A stretch of DNA of 64,000 nt from an uncultured Acetatifactor sp. (lineage in GTDB: Bacteria; Bacillota; Clostridia; Lachnospirales; Lachnospiraceae), in the NCBI GenBank assembly GCA_910580225.1, contig CAJTXE010000006.1, forward strand, positions 76,377 to 140,376. Direction: 5' to 3'. Position numbers and translations under genes: made by a program. A model generated the notes under the pieces. The model worked only from the letters and a program-made list of their open reading frames with translations. It did no database searches and was not told where the DNA came from. Each line of letters opens with the position of its first letter. Within the stretch, counting starts at the first letter, position 1. This document shows positions 26,929 to 35,083 of the stretch, piece after piece.

Positions 26929-27609
26929 TTATCTGCCCCTGATTCCGGCGATGGTTCCCCGGCCTCCGGCCCGAAATCGTTCCGCCCGCCTTACAATCTC
27001 CAGTGCCCCAATCCCCGCCAGCTCCATCCCTGCCAGAAAAATACCGCAGTACCTGAAATAACTTTCCGGAAGATAGAGTACGATCGGATCCAGGAACGGG
27101 TCCATCTGCCAATAATCATTGGAGAACAATACCCTGTGAAAGCCGGCAAAAAAACCAGAAAAATCGACTGCAGCGCCTGCCGCCGCAAAAAATGTCAGAC
27201 ATCCTGCAGCAGCCTCCATCCATCCAAGCGAAAGCCGGATACCCCGTTTTCCTGCCAGCCTCCACAGCAGAAACCATAACCCGCAAAAGCCTGCAAACAG
27301 CCCATCCACCGCACGGAACCAACATTTTACTTCATAGAAATGCAGCTTGCCGTTTTCAGACATGGGCAAATGGGGAAGCGCAAGCACCTCCCCATTGAGC
27401 ACAGCAGGAAATCTGAGATATCCGCGGACAGCTTCAAAATTCTCCGCAATTTCCGCCTCTTCCAGCCGAAAGCTGCTGAGTACTCCGTCCGCTGCCTGAA
27501 TTTTCAGATAGATACTCTCCTGATACAACAGAAGATTCAGGCCTGCCGCAGATACCTGACCGAAAAAGAGAATTCCCATCATGATACTGACCAATCTGCT
27601 TTTCTTCAC
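26929..27609 (-). CDS. DUF1461 (TIGR01906-type) integral membrane protein
   Basis: A 226-residue membrane protein starting at GTG 27609, which overlaps the upstream stop by four bases (GTGA). It has an N-terminal membrane helix, an outer loop (about 30-90), two central membrane helices, a second loop with the family hallmark FHRVLFSNDYWQMDPFLDPI followed by LYLPESYF, and a last helix. This FHxxxFxNDxWxxDP pattern identifies the DUF1461 family, whose role is unknown. It lies between the two-paralogue pair upstream and the kinase downstream and is translationally coupled to the former. Confidence 0.85.
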   Translation of the reverse strand: MKKSRLVSIMMGILFFGQVSAAGLNLLLYQESIYLKIQAADGVLSSFRLEEAEIAENFEAVRGYLRFPAVLNGEVLALPHLPMSENGKLHFYEVKCWFRAVDGLFAGFCGLWFLLWRLAGKRGIRLSLGWMEAAAGCLTFFAAAGAAVDFSGFFAGFHRVLFSNDYWQMDPFLDPIVLYLPESYFRYCGIFLAGMELAGIGALEIVRRAERFRAGGRGTIAGIRGR

Positions 27610-28415
27610 GGTCTCAGCTTCCGTTCCCTGACCAGCGCTCTCATGGCCATTACCTGATACTCCAGTACGCCCGCCTGACCGTCAGTGATGGCATAAGTAC
27701 CGGTACCGGAATAAACAATCACCTGGAAATACTCGAATGCTTTATACAGAGTCTTCTTCTTGTAGCGGACCTCTTCCGTTTTGGCTCCTGTTTCAATGCA
27801 GTCAATATCCCGGTAGAAATAATCATATGTATTCTCCTCATAAATCAGGCCGTTCACCAAGTCATATTTCACCTCATAGACCAGGATCTGCTCCTCACTG
27901 AAGAAGAAAATATGCTGGGTCACCATAGAATACTTGACCTGTTCATTCTCGTAACGCATGATAAATTCCGGACGGTAAAAATTCCTGTCCATAATCAGCT
28001 TAATCCCATAGAAGGGAGTCAGCATGAACAGCGGCCGAAACAGCGCCCGCAGGAAAGCTCCGATCCCTCTGCCCTGCACCGTTGTAACCAGTCTGCTGAA
28101 ATCCTGATAAGGACCATAAACACGGATAGGTGCAATCAAGCTTACCTGGCTGGCATCAATGCCCAGCTTTTGAACGGCTCTTGCGGTATGCCGTTCAATA
28201 TCTTCTGCAATATAGTTATTCCAATTTGGGCAGCTCTTCAGCAGCCTGTCGATCAGCTTATAGATCTGAGCACCCACAAATACCAGGCCAGCCATTACCG
28301 ACAGTTTTGGGATAAACAACGATAATATGATGAAAAACCATGTCCCCAGATTGCAGATCACACTGGGCCATACGGAGCCGTAAAAAAATTCTTTCACATC
28401 ACTTCTGATATTCAT
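27606..28415 (-). CDS. Membrane protein, paralogue of the adjacent lipoprotein's C-terminal domain
   Basis: A 269-residue protein with two membrane helices (about 13-50) and a cytoplasmic domain. The start at 28415 has AGGAGG eight bases upstream. The cytoplasmic domain contains SQVSLIAPIRVYGPY and FFFSEEQILVYEVKYDLVNG followed by YDYFYRDIDCIETG. The preceding gene's C-terminus has closely matching segments, so the two are paralogues, apparently by duplication and fission or fusion. Function unknown. Their coupling suggests a heteromeric membrane complex. Confidence 0.75.
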   Translation of the reverse strand: MNIRSDVKEFFYGSVWPSVICNLGTWFFIILSLFIPKLSVMAGLVFVGAQIYKLIDRLLKSCPNWNNYIAEDIERHTARAVQKLGIDASQVSLIAPIRVYGPYQDFSRLVTTVQGRGIGAFLRALFRPLFMLTPFYGIKLIMDRNFYRPEFIMRYENEQVKYSMVTQHIFFFSEEQILVYEVKYDLVNGLIYEENTYDYFYRDIDCIETGAKTEEVRYKKKTLYKAFEYFQVIVYSGTGTYAITDGQAGVLEYQVMAMRALVRERKLRP

Positions 28416-28472
28416 TCTGTTTTCCTCCTGAATTGATTGTATTCGCCCTGCCTCTTCGGCAGAGCACATTGT

Positions 28473-31115
28473 CTACTGCATTTTCTTATTTCGGAGCAGC
28501 TGCGCCATTCCTGCCAGGCTGTTCCTGACAGAACCGTCCCTTACCTCCGCAGTCGCCTTCTCATTCCTGCCGGATCTGGTAGATAGTGTGAAGGATTCCA
28601 TGGGTACCAGCGCTTCCTTACGTCCTGCCCGAATGCTTAAGAGGGTCTCCCCTATCTTCAGACCGTTTACATCCTGATAGAAGTATTCCTTTGTCAGATA
28701 CAGCAGCTGCCTTCCGGTGATAAGATCATATACTACAATATAGCAGTAAATCTGTTCCTCACTGAAAAAGTAGGTAGTCACCTGCACCAGGGGATATCGA
28801 ATGGCGCCGTCCCTTCCCCTTCTGTATATCTGCCTGCTGCGATAATGCAGCCAGTCCTTTATGCGCTGTCTCATACAGCGGGCAAGGTACATCCGGTTTG
28901 TTTCATAGGCTCTTTTTTTCATTTTCTCGTCTTCAAAATCATGAGGGCCTTTAACCTGAACCGGAGCAATCAGGCTGACCTGGCTGTAATCAAATCCCAG
29001 GCGCTGTAGACTCTCCTGCCCCATGGCAGCGGCATCTTCCATAATATAAGCATCAATCTGCTGCTCCACATCGGAAGCATTTCGGAACCGGAAAAACAGG
29101 GATGTTACAAATGCTGCCAGAATAAATACCCACAGAATGATGGGCTGTCCCATAATCCATGCCAGAAGCACTCCCATGAAGAACAGGGCTGCAGGAATTT
29201 TGCTGCCCCAGAAATAGACAGCGGCATCCTTGCGCGCTCCCGGGGGAAGGCCCAGCGCATCAATATTTTTCCCATAGTAAACCACGGCTGCTGCGAAAAG
29301 CTTCAGCCATTTCCATACAAATACCAGAACCATCCGGATAAAGGAGCCTGCATCGTCCGCCGTAATCCCTTTTGCCCTGCATACCTTATATGCAATGAAC
29401 AGTGCTGCCAGAACTGCAACGGCAATAGCCAGGACCAGACCCAGAATCCCGAAAACCAACAACATCGTATTCTGATAATAGACCTGATAATACACGGAAG
29501 CATAACTTCCAATTTCGTAAGGCTGGTCAGGAAGCACCGCCTCCGTCCAGCTTCCCTTCCCAGTGAAATCGCTGTCAGCGTTGAAGCTGTCCCCGTCACA
29601 GTTCAGCCGGCATCCGATCAGTTTCTCCTTACTGCCCATCTCCAGATACAGTTTCACATTTCCGTAGTAACCGATGATGTTTTTGAAACCGTCTAAAGAA
29701 ATCTCTTCCCCGTAATAGCGAAGTTCCTTCGCAAACCCTGCCTTTTCCTTGGTTACGGTAATACTGCCGCCTCCAAGCAATGCCGCAGACGCGGCGCTGA
29801 CCTCCTCGGCAGATCCTTCCATCTGAAAGACAGCCGTCTGGCTGCCGCTCTCGGCATTGCCGCGTGCTATCTCCACGCCTTCCAGTTCCTGCCCTTCAAA
29901 ATAGGAAAAAAATCCATCAATAATATCCGAAGGAGTCTCCCTGCCGAATTCCAGACAGATCTCCCGCCGGAAATTGTCTGCATCTTTATGAGACAATTTC
30001 ACCGAAAACAGATTCAGGGGATAGGCCTTTTCCATGGTCACCGTATAGCGCACCGGCTCATAGAACGATGCACTGTCCTCCATGGTTTCCCCCTCTCCAT
30101 ACCAGCCGCTCTCTCCATCCCGGGCAGTTTCCATGATCTTGGAACCATCCTCCAGGAAAAATTGATACCTGTAATAGACTGAGTCAGTATTGTAAAGCAA
30201 TCCTGATAAATCCAGCGTATCCTCATACACCATCCTGTAGCTTAACAGATGCTCTCCACCGGCTTCCTCGGATGTACCTCCGTTTCCCTGCGCCCCTGTA
30301 GCCGTATTCGTCAAAGCAGCCAGGGCAGCTGCATCCGGAGCGCTGAATTTCACCCAAAAAGCAGCCTCTTCGTCATTCCATCCTGTCTCGGCGCCTTCCG
30401 GTACAAACTTTGAAAATTCCGCCTGAATCTCTGCCGATTTCTCCTGATAGAAATCATAGGGAAAAGAATAAACGATTTCCCTTGCAAGAGTACCGTCTTC
30501 TTGAAAAAAAGTAGATATGGACACTGTATCAAGAGAATTGGTCCGCAGACTGTCTACCGTAACAGCATCTCCCCAGCACTCCTGCTCCACTCCGTTATAG
30601 ACAAAAGAACTGTCTGTCAGACTGAACAGACCGCTGCGCCGTTCTTCCGGAAGTGTCCCGGAGTCAACCAGGGCATCCACCGTCCACTGTACCAGCTCCT
30701 CACTGGTAAAATCTTCAGAATACCGAATTCCGGATGCCATAACATTATCCGGCTGTTCCAGCTGAATGGTCACATCACGTCCCAAAAGTGATACTACTTT
30801 ATTATAGTAATCATCTTTGGACGCAAAATCCATCCGGAACTGATACATTGCTTTACCGCTGTCATCTTCTGAACGCACATAACTCATGACAGCAGGACAC
30901 CCGCCCTCCGCCAGGTAACTGTCCAGCCACGCCACCGCGCCGGCTGTATCGTCACTCTGTTCGACCGTACAGGTGATCAGCCGAAAACCCGCAAAGCTGG
31001 AATCAATGTTCATCTGCGTAGCTGTGCCGACTGAAACATTACAGCCGCTCAGCAACAGGCAGAACAGAAATACCAACATGCCGATCATCGGCCTCATGCT
31101 TTTTCTTTCCTGCAT
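28473..31115 (-). CDS. Large lipoprotein with membrane region and paralogous C-terminal domain
   Basis: About 880 residues. The N-terminus is a lipoprotein signal (MLVFLFCLLLSGC), so the protein is lipidated and its first about 570 residues lie outside: several repeated alpha/beta units (for example FRMDFASKDDYYNKVVSLLG and VKLSHKDADNFRREICLEFG). A membrane helix near 580-605 (LVFGILGLVLAIAVAVLAAL) and further hydrophobic segments near 660-710 lead to a cytoplasmic domain homologous to the next gene (SQVSLIAPVQVKGP, YFFSEEQIYCYIVVYDLITG, KEYFYQDVNGLKIG). I choose the ATG at 31115 with GAGGGAGA before it; 31133 is the alternative. It is the first gene behind a consensus promoter. I infer a sensor spanning the membrane. 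Confidence 0.75.
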   Translation of the reverse strand: MQERKSMRPMIGMLVFLFCLLLSGCNVSVGTATQMNIDSSFAGFRLITCTVEQSDDTAGAVAWLDSYLAEGGCPAVMSYVRSEDDSGKAMYQFRMDFASKDDYYNKVVSLLGRDVTIQLEQPDNVMASGIRYSEDFTSEELVQWTVDALVDSGTLPEERRSGLFSLTDSSFVYNGVEQECWGDAVTVDSLRTNSLDTVSISTFFQEDGTLAREIVYSFPYDFYQEKSAEIQAEFSKFVPEGAETGWNDEEAAFWVKFSAPDAAALAALTNTATGAQGNGGTSEEAGGEHLLSYRMVYEDTLDLSGLLYNTDSVYYRYQFFLEDGSKIMETARDGESGWYGEGETMEDSASFYEPVRYTVTMEKAYPLNLFSVKLSHKDADNFRREICLEFGRETPSDIIDGFFSYFEGQELEGVEIARGNAESGSQTAVFQMEGSAEEVSAASAALLGGGSITVTKEKAGFAKELRYYGEEISLDGFKNIIGYYGNVKLYLEMGSKEKLIGCRLNCDGDSFNADSDFTGKGSWTEAVLPDQPYEIGSYASVYYQVYYQNTMLLVFGILGLVLAIAVAVLAALFIAYKVCRAKGITADDAGSFIRMVLVFVWKWLKLFAAAVVYYGKNIDALGLPPGARKDAAVYFWGSKIPAALFFMGVLLAWIMGQPIILWVFILAAFVTSLFFRFRNASDVEQQIDAYIMEDAAAMGQESLQRLGFDYSQVSLIAPVQVKGPHDFEDEKMKKRAYETNRMYLARCMRQRIKDWLHYRSRQIYRRGRDGAIRYPLVQVTTYFFSEEQIYCYIVVYDLITGRQLLYLTKEYFYQDVNGLKIGETLLSIRAGRKEALVPMESFTLSTRSGRNEKATAEVRDGSVRNSLAGMAQLLRNKKMQ

Positions 31116-31202
31116 GCTATCTCTCCCTCTCATTGATTTTTAAGAACTGTCACTAACCTCCTAATCCCTGTGTCCGTGAAACCGTTCTTTCTTACCCTTT
31201 GT

Positions 31203-31231
31203 ATCATATATGCAATAAATGCCCCTGTCAA
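31203..31231 (-). promoter_or_regulatory. Sigma-A promoter of the lipoprotein-kinase-SPFH operon
   Basis: Minus strand TTGACA (31231-31226), 17 bases, TATGAT (31208-31203), about 90 bases upstream of the lipoprotein start. It can drive the lipoprotein, paralogue, DUF1461, kinase, TPR and SPFH genes, which follow with short gaps or overlaps. Confidence 0.8.
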
Positions 31232-31316
31232 GGGATTCCTGGAAAATAATGTAATTTTTTAACAAATAATGTCGTATATTGTTAAAGTTTATTGATAAAT
31301 TGTACCAATTCAGCCA

Positions 31317-31350
31317 AAGGGACTGTCAGAAAATTTCCTGACAGTCCCTT
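31317..31350. terminator. Hairpin after the beta-propeller kinase gene
   Basis: GGGACTGTCAG and CTGACAGTCCC form an 11-bp stem (13 bp with flanking AA/TT) with a short A/T loop, just after the stop at 31362. The T-rich run (TTCTTTTTTCTTTC) is on the plus-strand side, and on the minus strand only TTT follows. It probably works in both directions, separating the kinase gene from the next promoter. Confidence 0.65.
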
Positions 31351-31361
31351 CTTTTTTCTTT

Positions 31362-34300
31362 CTATTCAGTTCTCCCCTCCAGATATTCCCTGCCAAGTCT
31401 AACCAATTCCGCAAGAGAATAGATCTCACATTGTCGAAGATCGCCCGAAGCATAATCAAATACCAATGTATTTCCTGTCACATCACAGAGTCCCGGCAAA
31501 ACGGCCAGCTTCCGAAATGTATCATCCAGCAGAATCCCATATCGTTCCCCTTCCGCACTGATATACTCTGTCACAATATAATCCCCTGCCTGTGTCACAT
31601 AGGTGAGATAGGAATCCGCCTCCAATGTAGCTGCCAGGCGTCCTTTCCTGTCATACACCTCCGGTGCGGTATGAAGCGAAGAGGCTATCCTGTATTCATC
31701 AATGAAAAATTCTTCATACAGATTCTTCTCCGGCATCTCCCCCTTTTCTTCGAAAATCAGCGTACCGTCCTCTGCACTGTAACCACGTCTGGTTCCGTCA
31801 TACCAGATCACCTCCAACCAGGAACCCTCTTCCTCTTTCCTGAACTGCTGATCATATACCTGCCCGGAATCAGGAATATCAGCCTGAGCCAGAAGGTTCC
31901 CCTCCCTGTCATAAATGCGGAAATTCTGATAGTCAAACAGCATAACATGCTGCCCATCCCCGCTGACTCTGGCTTCATCATGGGGATAGCGCGCATCATA
32001 AGCCAAAAGCTGAGCTTCCTCGTGATTTTCCAGACGCAGCAGACGCAGCACCGGTTCGCTCCGGTTGCCAAGCACACTGCAGCCTTCCGTCATCACTACA
32101 AAATTGCTCCGCTCTTCATACTGCACTTCGGACGCCAGCTTTGCCCCGCTGTCAAAAAAGGAGACGCGTCCGTCTTCCGTTGCGGCTGCCGTATATTTTT
32201 CTCCCACAGAAAAAGCCACAATCTTTTTGTCACCTGTCATAGCCAATTCCGTCTGCTCCAGTGTGCCCGGATCGAAAGCCACAAGTATATTGCCGTTTGC
32301 CAGCAGAATCCCTTTTTCACCTGCCTCAAGCAGAAACGGATCCTGGGACTCAAAACCGCCCACATAGACAGCTTCTCCCACATCAATCAGACCAAATAAA
32401 GCTTCCCCGCTCTTTGATGCGGTAAAGGCAAAATACTTTCCGTAGAACCCGCCCTCAAAATGGCTGTAATCCGATTCGTCGTATACAATCAGATCCTCCT
32501 TTGGCTGCTCCAGATCAAATACAATCAGACCTCCGTTGTAAAAGCTGACCGCAAGCATACTTCCATCCTGATTCAGCGCAAATATATCATCTCCCGGATC
32601 TGCAAAAATATCGTTCACTGCCACTGACATATGCAGCCCGTCAAAAGAACGTTCCGCCGCAACTTTCCCGTCGTCCACGCTATAGACTATTACTCTGTCA
32701 TCATCTCGATTTACCGCCGCTACGCGGGATCCGTCTGCTGAAAGCGTAAGATTCGTTGCTGCTTCCCCTGTCCACAGCGTCTTTGCTCCATCCACCTCAT
32801 AAGCGGTCACGCCCTGATCCCCTGCATATACAATCAGGCCTTCATTCACAAACACCACATCGGACAGTGCTGATTCCTGAACCGGCAGTGAGATAAGCTT
32901 CCTCTGATCCGTCATATCATATACCGCCACCTCATAGGCATAGACCGCGGCAAATCGGGTTCCTTCCGGGGAAGCGGCGACCGCAAAAGGCGCTCCCGGC
33001 AGTGTAACCGAATCCAATACCTGAAATCCGTCAGACAGATTGTATACCCCCAATGCATTTGTCAATGCCAGCTGTGCCTCCGCTGCAGCCTGGGGAACCA
33101 AAACTCCCTTTTCCTCCGGAATGGCCTGCAGTGCCAGTTTTAATGCCTCTGTGGTATCACCGTCCGCAAGGGCATTTGCGGAATATTCCGCCAGTTTGAG
33201 GTTTTCCTGAGTCGCCTGCATCCTTTTCAGCCCGACAAAGGAGACAAACACATTCGACAACAGAAGGGCGGAAAAGCAGACGGCAGCAATCCTTTGACTC
33301 CTCTTCCATTTCCGCATCCTGGGATCATTTTCGTGCAGATGAGAAAAATCATATAACATCTCCTCCGCAGTCTGATACCGCATCTCCGGATTGGGATTCA
33401 TGGCCCTGGCAATGATGGCTACAATCTGAGGGCTGAACTCCCGTTCTGAAAGCTGCACTACCTCCATGGCATTCCTGGCCGGCCGCGTTCCGCTTAACAA
33501 ATGGTAAAGCGTAGCTCCCACACTGTAAATATCCGATCTGATATCAGGAACGATTGTTCTCATTCGGGAGGAAACAGACTGCGAACCGGTTCCGGATATA
33601 GATGCAGTTCCGTTAACCGCCGAAGCGCTTTTCCCTTCAGCTTCTGTGTAAGCTTCCGCTGCTCCTCTTTCGGCACCGCCCCTCTCCCGAAGAACCTCTG
33701 TGGCTTCACTCCCTTGGCCATAGTTCTCCCCGAGGACCTCTGTGGCTTCACTCCCTGAGCCATAGTTCTCCCCAAGGACCTCCGTGGCTTCACTCCCTTG
33801 GCCATAGTTCTCCCTGAGGACCTCCGTGGCTTCGCTCCCTGCACCGCCGACGGCCCGAAGAACCTCCGCAGCTCCGCCTCCTTCACCTTCATTCCCCCGG
33901 AACACTTCGGCGCCTCCGCCTCCTCTTCCCTGATTCCCCCGAAGAAGCTCTGTGGATGCCTGACCTGACCTGCGCTTTGGCCGAAATGTTTTGGTCTTTC
34001 CCTGCATGGATACTGTCATTGGAGCGTCATAAGCGGAAAAATCCAGTCCGTAATGTTCCGGCGACGCATATCCAGGACTGCATCCAATCACATTCTCCTC
34101 TCCCAGGGCAAGTGCGATGTTGAAATCAATTAAAACGATGTCATTATTGGGTGTACGCATCAGATTTGCCGGTTTGATATCGCTGTGCACAAATCCCCTT
34201 GGCGGTGTTCCGTGAACAGGATTATGCAGGTAACACAGCGCATCCAGCAGCTGTCTGGCCCATTTCACAACCTGAGCCTGGGGATACTTCTCTCCTCTTT

Positions 34301-34586
34301 TCAGGGGTCTGTCCAGGCTTTCCCCTTCTATGTAGTCCATCACCGTATATACGGTATCGTTTTCTACAAAAAAATCATAAACCTGCGGTATATGGGGATG
34401 ACTTAAGTTTTTCAGCACATCCACTTCCCGCCGCAGCAGCTCCGGGCGCGTATTGATTTCCCTTTTATCCGCCTTGAGAACCACCTTCTTGCCCAGCCTC
34501 ACATGATTGGCCAGGTATACCGTTCCACCGCCGCCTGCTCCGATCTTTTCGAGACATTCATAAGTTGACGCAATCATTTCTGCCAT
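31362..34586 (-). CDS. Atypical Ser/Thr kinase with repeat insert and beta-propeller-like sensor domain
   Basis: About 1074 residues. Residues 10-425 are a kinase domain, with an atypical HSD (136-138) in place of HRD and DFN in place of DFG (156-158). GAGGGGTVYLA and VLK are intact. After the APE-equivalent SPEH (177-180) comes an insert of about 170 residues, before the helix-F segment RSDIYSVGATLYHLLSG (352-368). The insert holds four tandem copies of SEATEVLxENYG. A membrane helix lies at about 434-456. The remaining about 600 residues, outside, repeat strand patterns of a WD40/PQQ-like propeller (AVYDMTDQRKLISLPV, VIVYSVDDGKVAAER). I prefer the ATG at 34586 (GGGGAG six bases upstream) over 34592. 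It follows a 58-aa gene. It probably senses something outside and signals to FHA proteins. Confidence 0.85.
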   Translation of the reverse strand: MAEMIASTYECLEKIGAGGGGTVYLANHVRLGKKVVLKADKREINTRPELLRREVDVLKNLSHPHIPQVYDFFVENDTVYTVMDYIEGESLDRPLKRGEKYPQAQVVKWARQLLDALCYLHNPVHGTPPRGFVHSDIKPANLMRTPNNDIVLIDFNIALALGEENVIGCSPGYASPEHYGLDFSAYDAPMTVSMQGKTKTFRPKRRSGQASTELLRGNQGRGGGGAEVFRGNEGEGGGAAEVLRAVGGAGSEATEVLRENYGQGSEATEVLGENYGSGSEATEVLGENYGQGSEATEVLRERGGAERGAAEAYTEAEGKSASAVNGTASISGTGSQSVSSRMRTIVPDIRSDIYSVGATLYHLLSGTRPARNAMEVVQLSEREFSPQIVAIIARAMNPNPEMRYQTAEEMLYDFSHLHENDPRMRKWKRSQRIAAVCFSALLLSNVFVSFVGLKRMQATQENLKLAEYSANALADGDTTEALKLALQAIPEEKGVLVPQAAAEAQLALTNALGVYNLSDGFQVLDSVTLPGAPFAVAASPEGTRFAAVYAYEVAVYDMTDQRKLISLPVQESALSDVVFVNEGLIVYAGDQGVTAYEVDGAKTLWTGEAATNLTLSADGSRVAAVNRDDDRVIVYSVDDGKVAAERSFDGLHMSVAVNDIFADPGDDIFALNQDGSMLAVSFYNGGLIVFDLEQPKEDLIVYDESDYSHFEGGFYGKYFAFTASKSGEALFGLIDVGEAVYVGGFESQDPFLLEAGEKGILLANGNILVAFDPGTLEQTELAMTGDKKIVAFSVGEKYTAAATEDGRVSFFDSGAKLASEVQYEERSNFVVMTEGCSVLGNRSEPVLRLLRLENHEEAQLLAYDARYPHDEARVSGDGQHVMLFDYQNFRIYDREGNLLAQADIPDSGQVYDQQFRKEEEGSWLEVIWYDGTRRGYSAEDGTLIFEEKGEMPEKNLYEEFFIDEYRIASSLHTAPEVYDRKGRLAATLEADSYLTYVTQAGDYIVTEYISAEGERYGILLDDTFRKLAVLPGLCDVTGNTLVFDYASGDLRQCEIYSLAELVRLGREYLEGRTE
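33684..33842. repeat. 42-bp tandem repeats encoding TEVL motifs
   Basis: Four near-identical 42-bp units encode a 14-residue repeat (G-S-E-A-T-E-V-L-x-E-N-Y-G-x) inside the kinase domain. Less perfect relatives (AEVLR, TELLR) lie on the N-terminal side, up to about 33980. Substitutions are mostly in third positions or change R to G, suggesting recent duplication under frame constraint. Confidence 0.85.
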
Positions 34587-34606
34587 TTTCATCTCCCCGT
34601 AACCGA

Positions 34607-34783
34607 TTATTTCTTTTCTTTCCTCCCCACCGCAGCACCCCTGCCATACTCCGTGTCAAGCTGCGCTTTCAGCTTCGCCAGCCTTATCCTGGAGATTCCC
34701 AGGAAGATACCGGCAATCACAAGAATCGCTCCCGCACCGACAGCTCCTCCATAGAATAAAACTTCATCTGTTATCCAGTTCAT
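34607..34783 (-). CDS. Small single-pass membrane protein (58 aa)
   Basis: A 58-codon gene starting at ATG 34783 with an excellent GAGGAGG nine bases upstream and ending 20 bases before the kinase start. The protein begins MNWITDEVLFYGG, has a membrane helix at about 11-31 (GAVGAGAILVIAGIFLGI) and a basic tail ending in KKEKK-like residues (GRKEKK). No family recognised. The close spacing to the kinase suggests co-expression and perhaps a role as an accessory subunit. Confidence 0.72.
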   Translation of the reverse strand: MNWITDEVLFYGGAVGAGAILVIAGIFLGISRIRLAKLKAQLDTEYGRGAAVGRKEKK

Positions 34784-34960
34784 TGCATTTAACCTCCTCT
34801 TTATCCCTGTCCTGCCTTCTGCAGATCACTCTGCTCTCCCCGTCTCCGGCAGATTTGGAGCTGTTACATTAAAAGGCATAGATACCAAATATAGACATGT
34901 CTGGCTGCCGGATATCCTGTATCCTGTGCAGAATTTTTTCATGCGGCATCTTCCAAATAT
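34784..34960 (-). other. Leader region of the 58-aa protein and kinase genes
   Basis: This stretch lies between the guaB terminator and the 58-aa gene. I find no coding sequence and no clean sigma-A promoter with 17-base spacing. The candidates (TTGGTA, TAATGT) are badly spaced. An alternative sigma factor, or transcription from guaB past its terminator, may serve these genes. Confidence 0.35.
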
Positions 34961-35009
34961 GGAAAAAAGCCTGTTGTTCAGCACTCAGCTGAATCCACAG
35001 GCCTTTTTC
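34961..35009 (-). terminator. Rho-independent terminator of guaB
   Basis: On the minus strand GCCTGT (near 35002) pairs with ACAGGC (near 34974), with an inner CAGC/GCTG hairpin in the loop, followed by TTTTTT. The A run before and T run after extend the stem. It lies about 75 bases after the guaB stop. Confidence 0.8.
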
Positions 35010-35083
35010 CACCTATTCTGTCAACCGCATACAGACAAAATACAGATTTCGAAAAACGACTATCTGATTTGTAAACAGGAACT

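Noticed and set aside
26894..27112. N-terminal extension of the membrane kinase
   Set aside because: It overlaps the DUF1461 gene, has low-complexity Gly/Arg translation, and a strong AGGAGG supports the internal start at 26893.
33684..33842. 42-bp repeats considered as a non-coding minisatellite or binding-site array
   Set aside because: They lie within an open kinase gene, are a multiple of three, and keep the TEVL core at the protein level.
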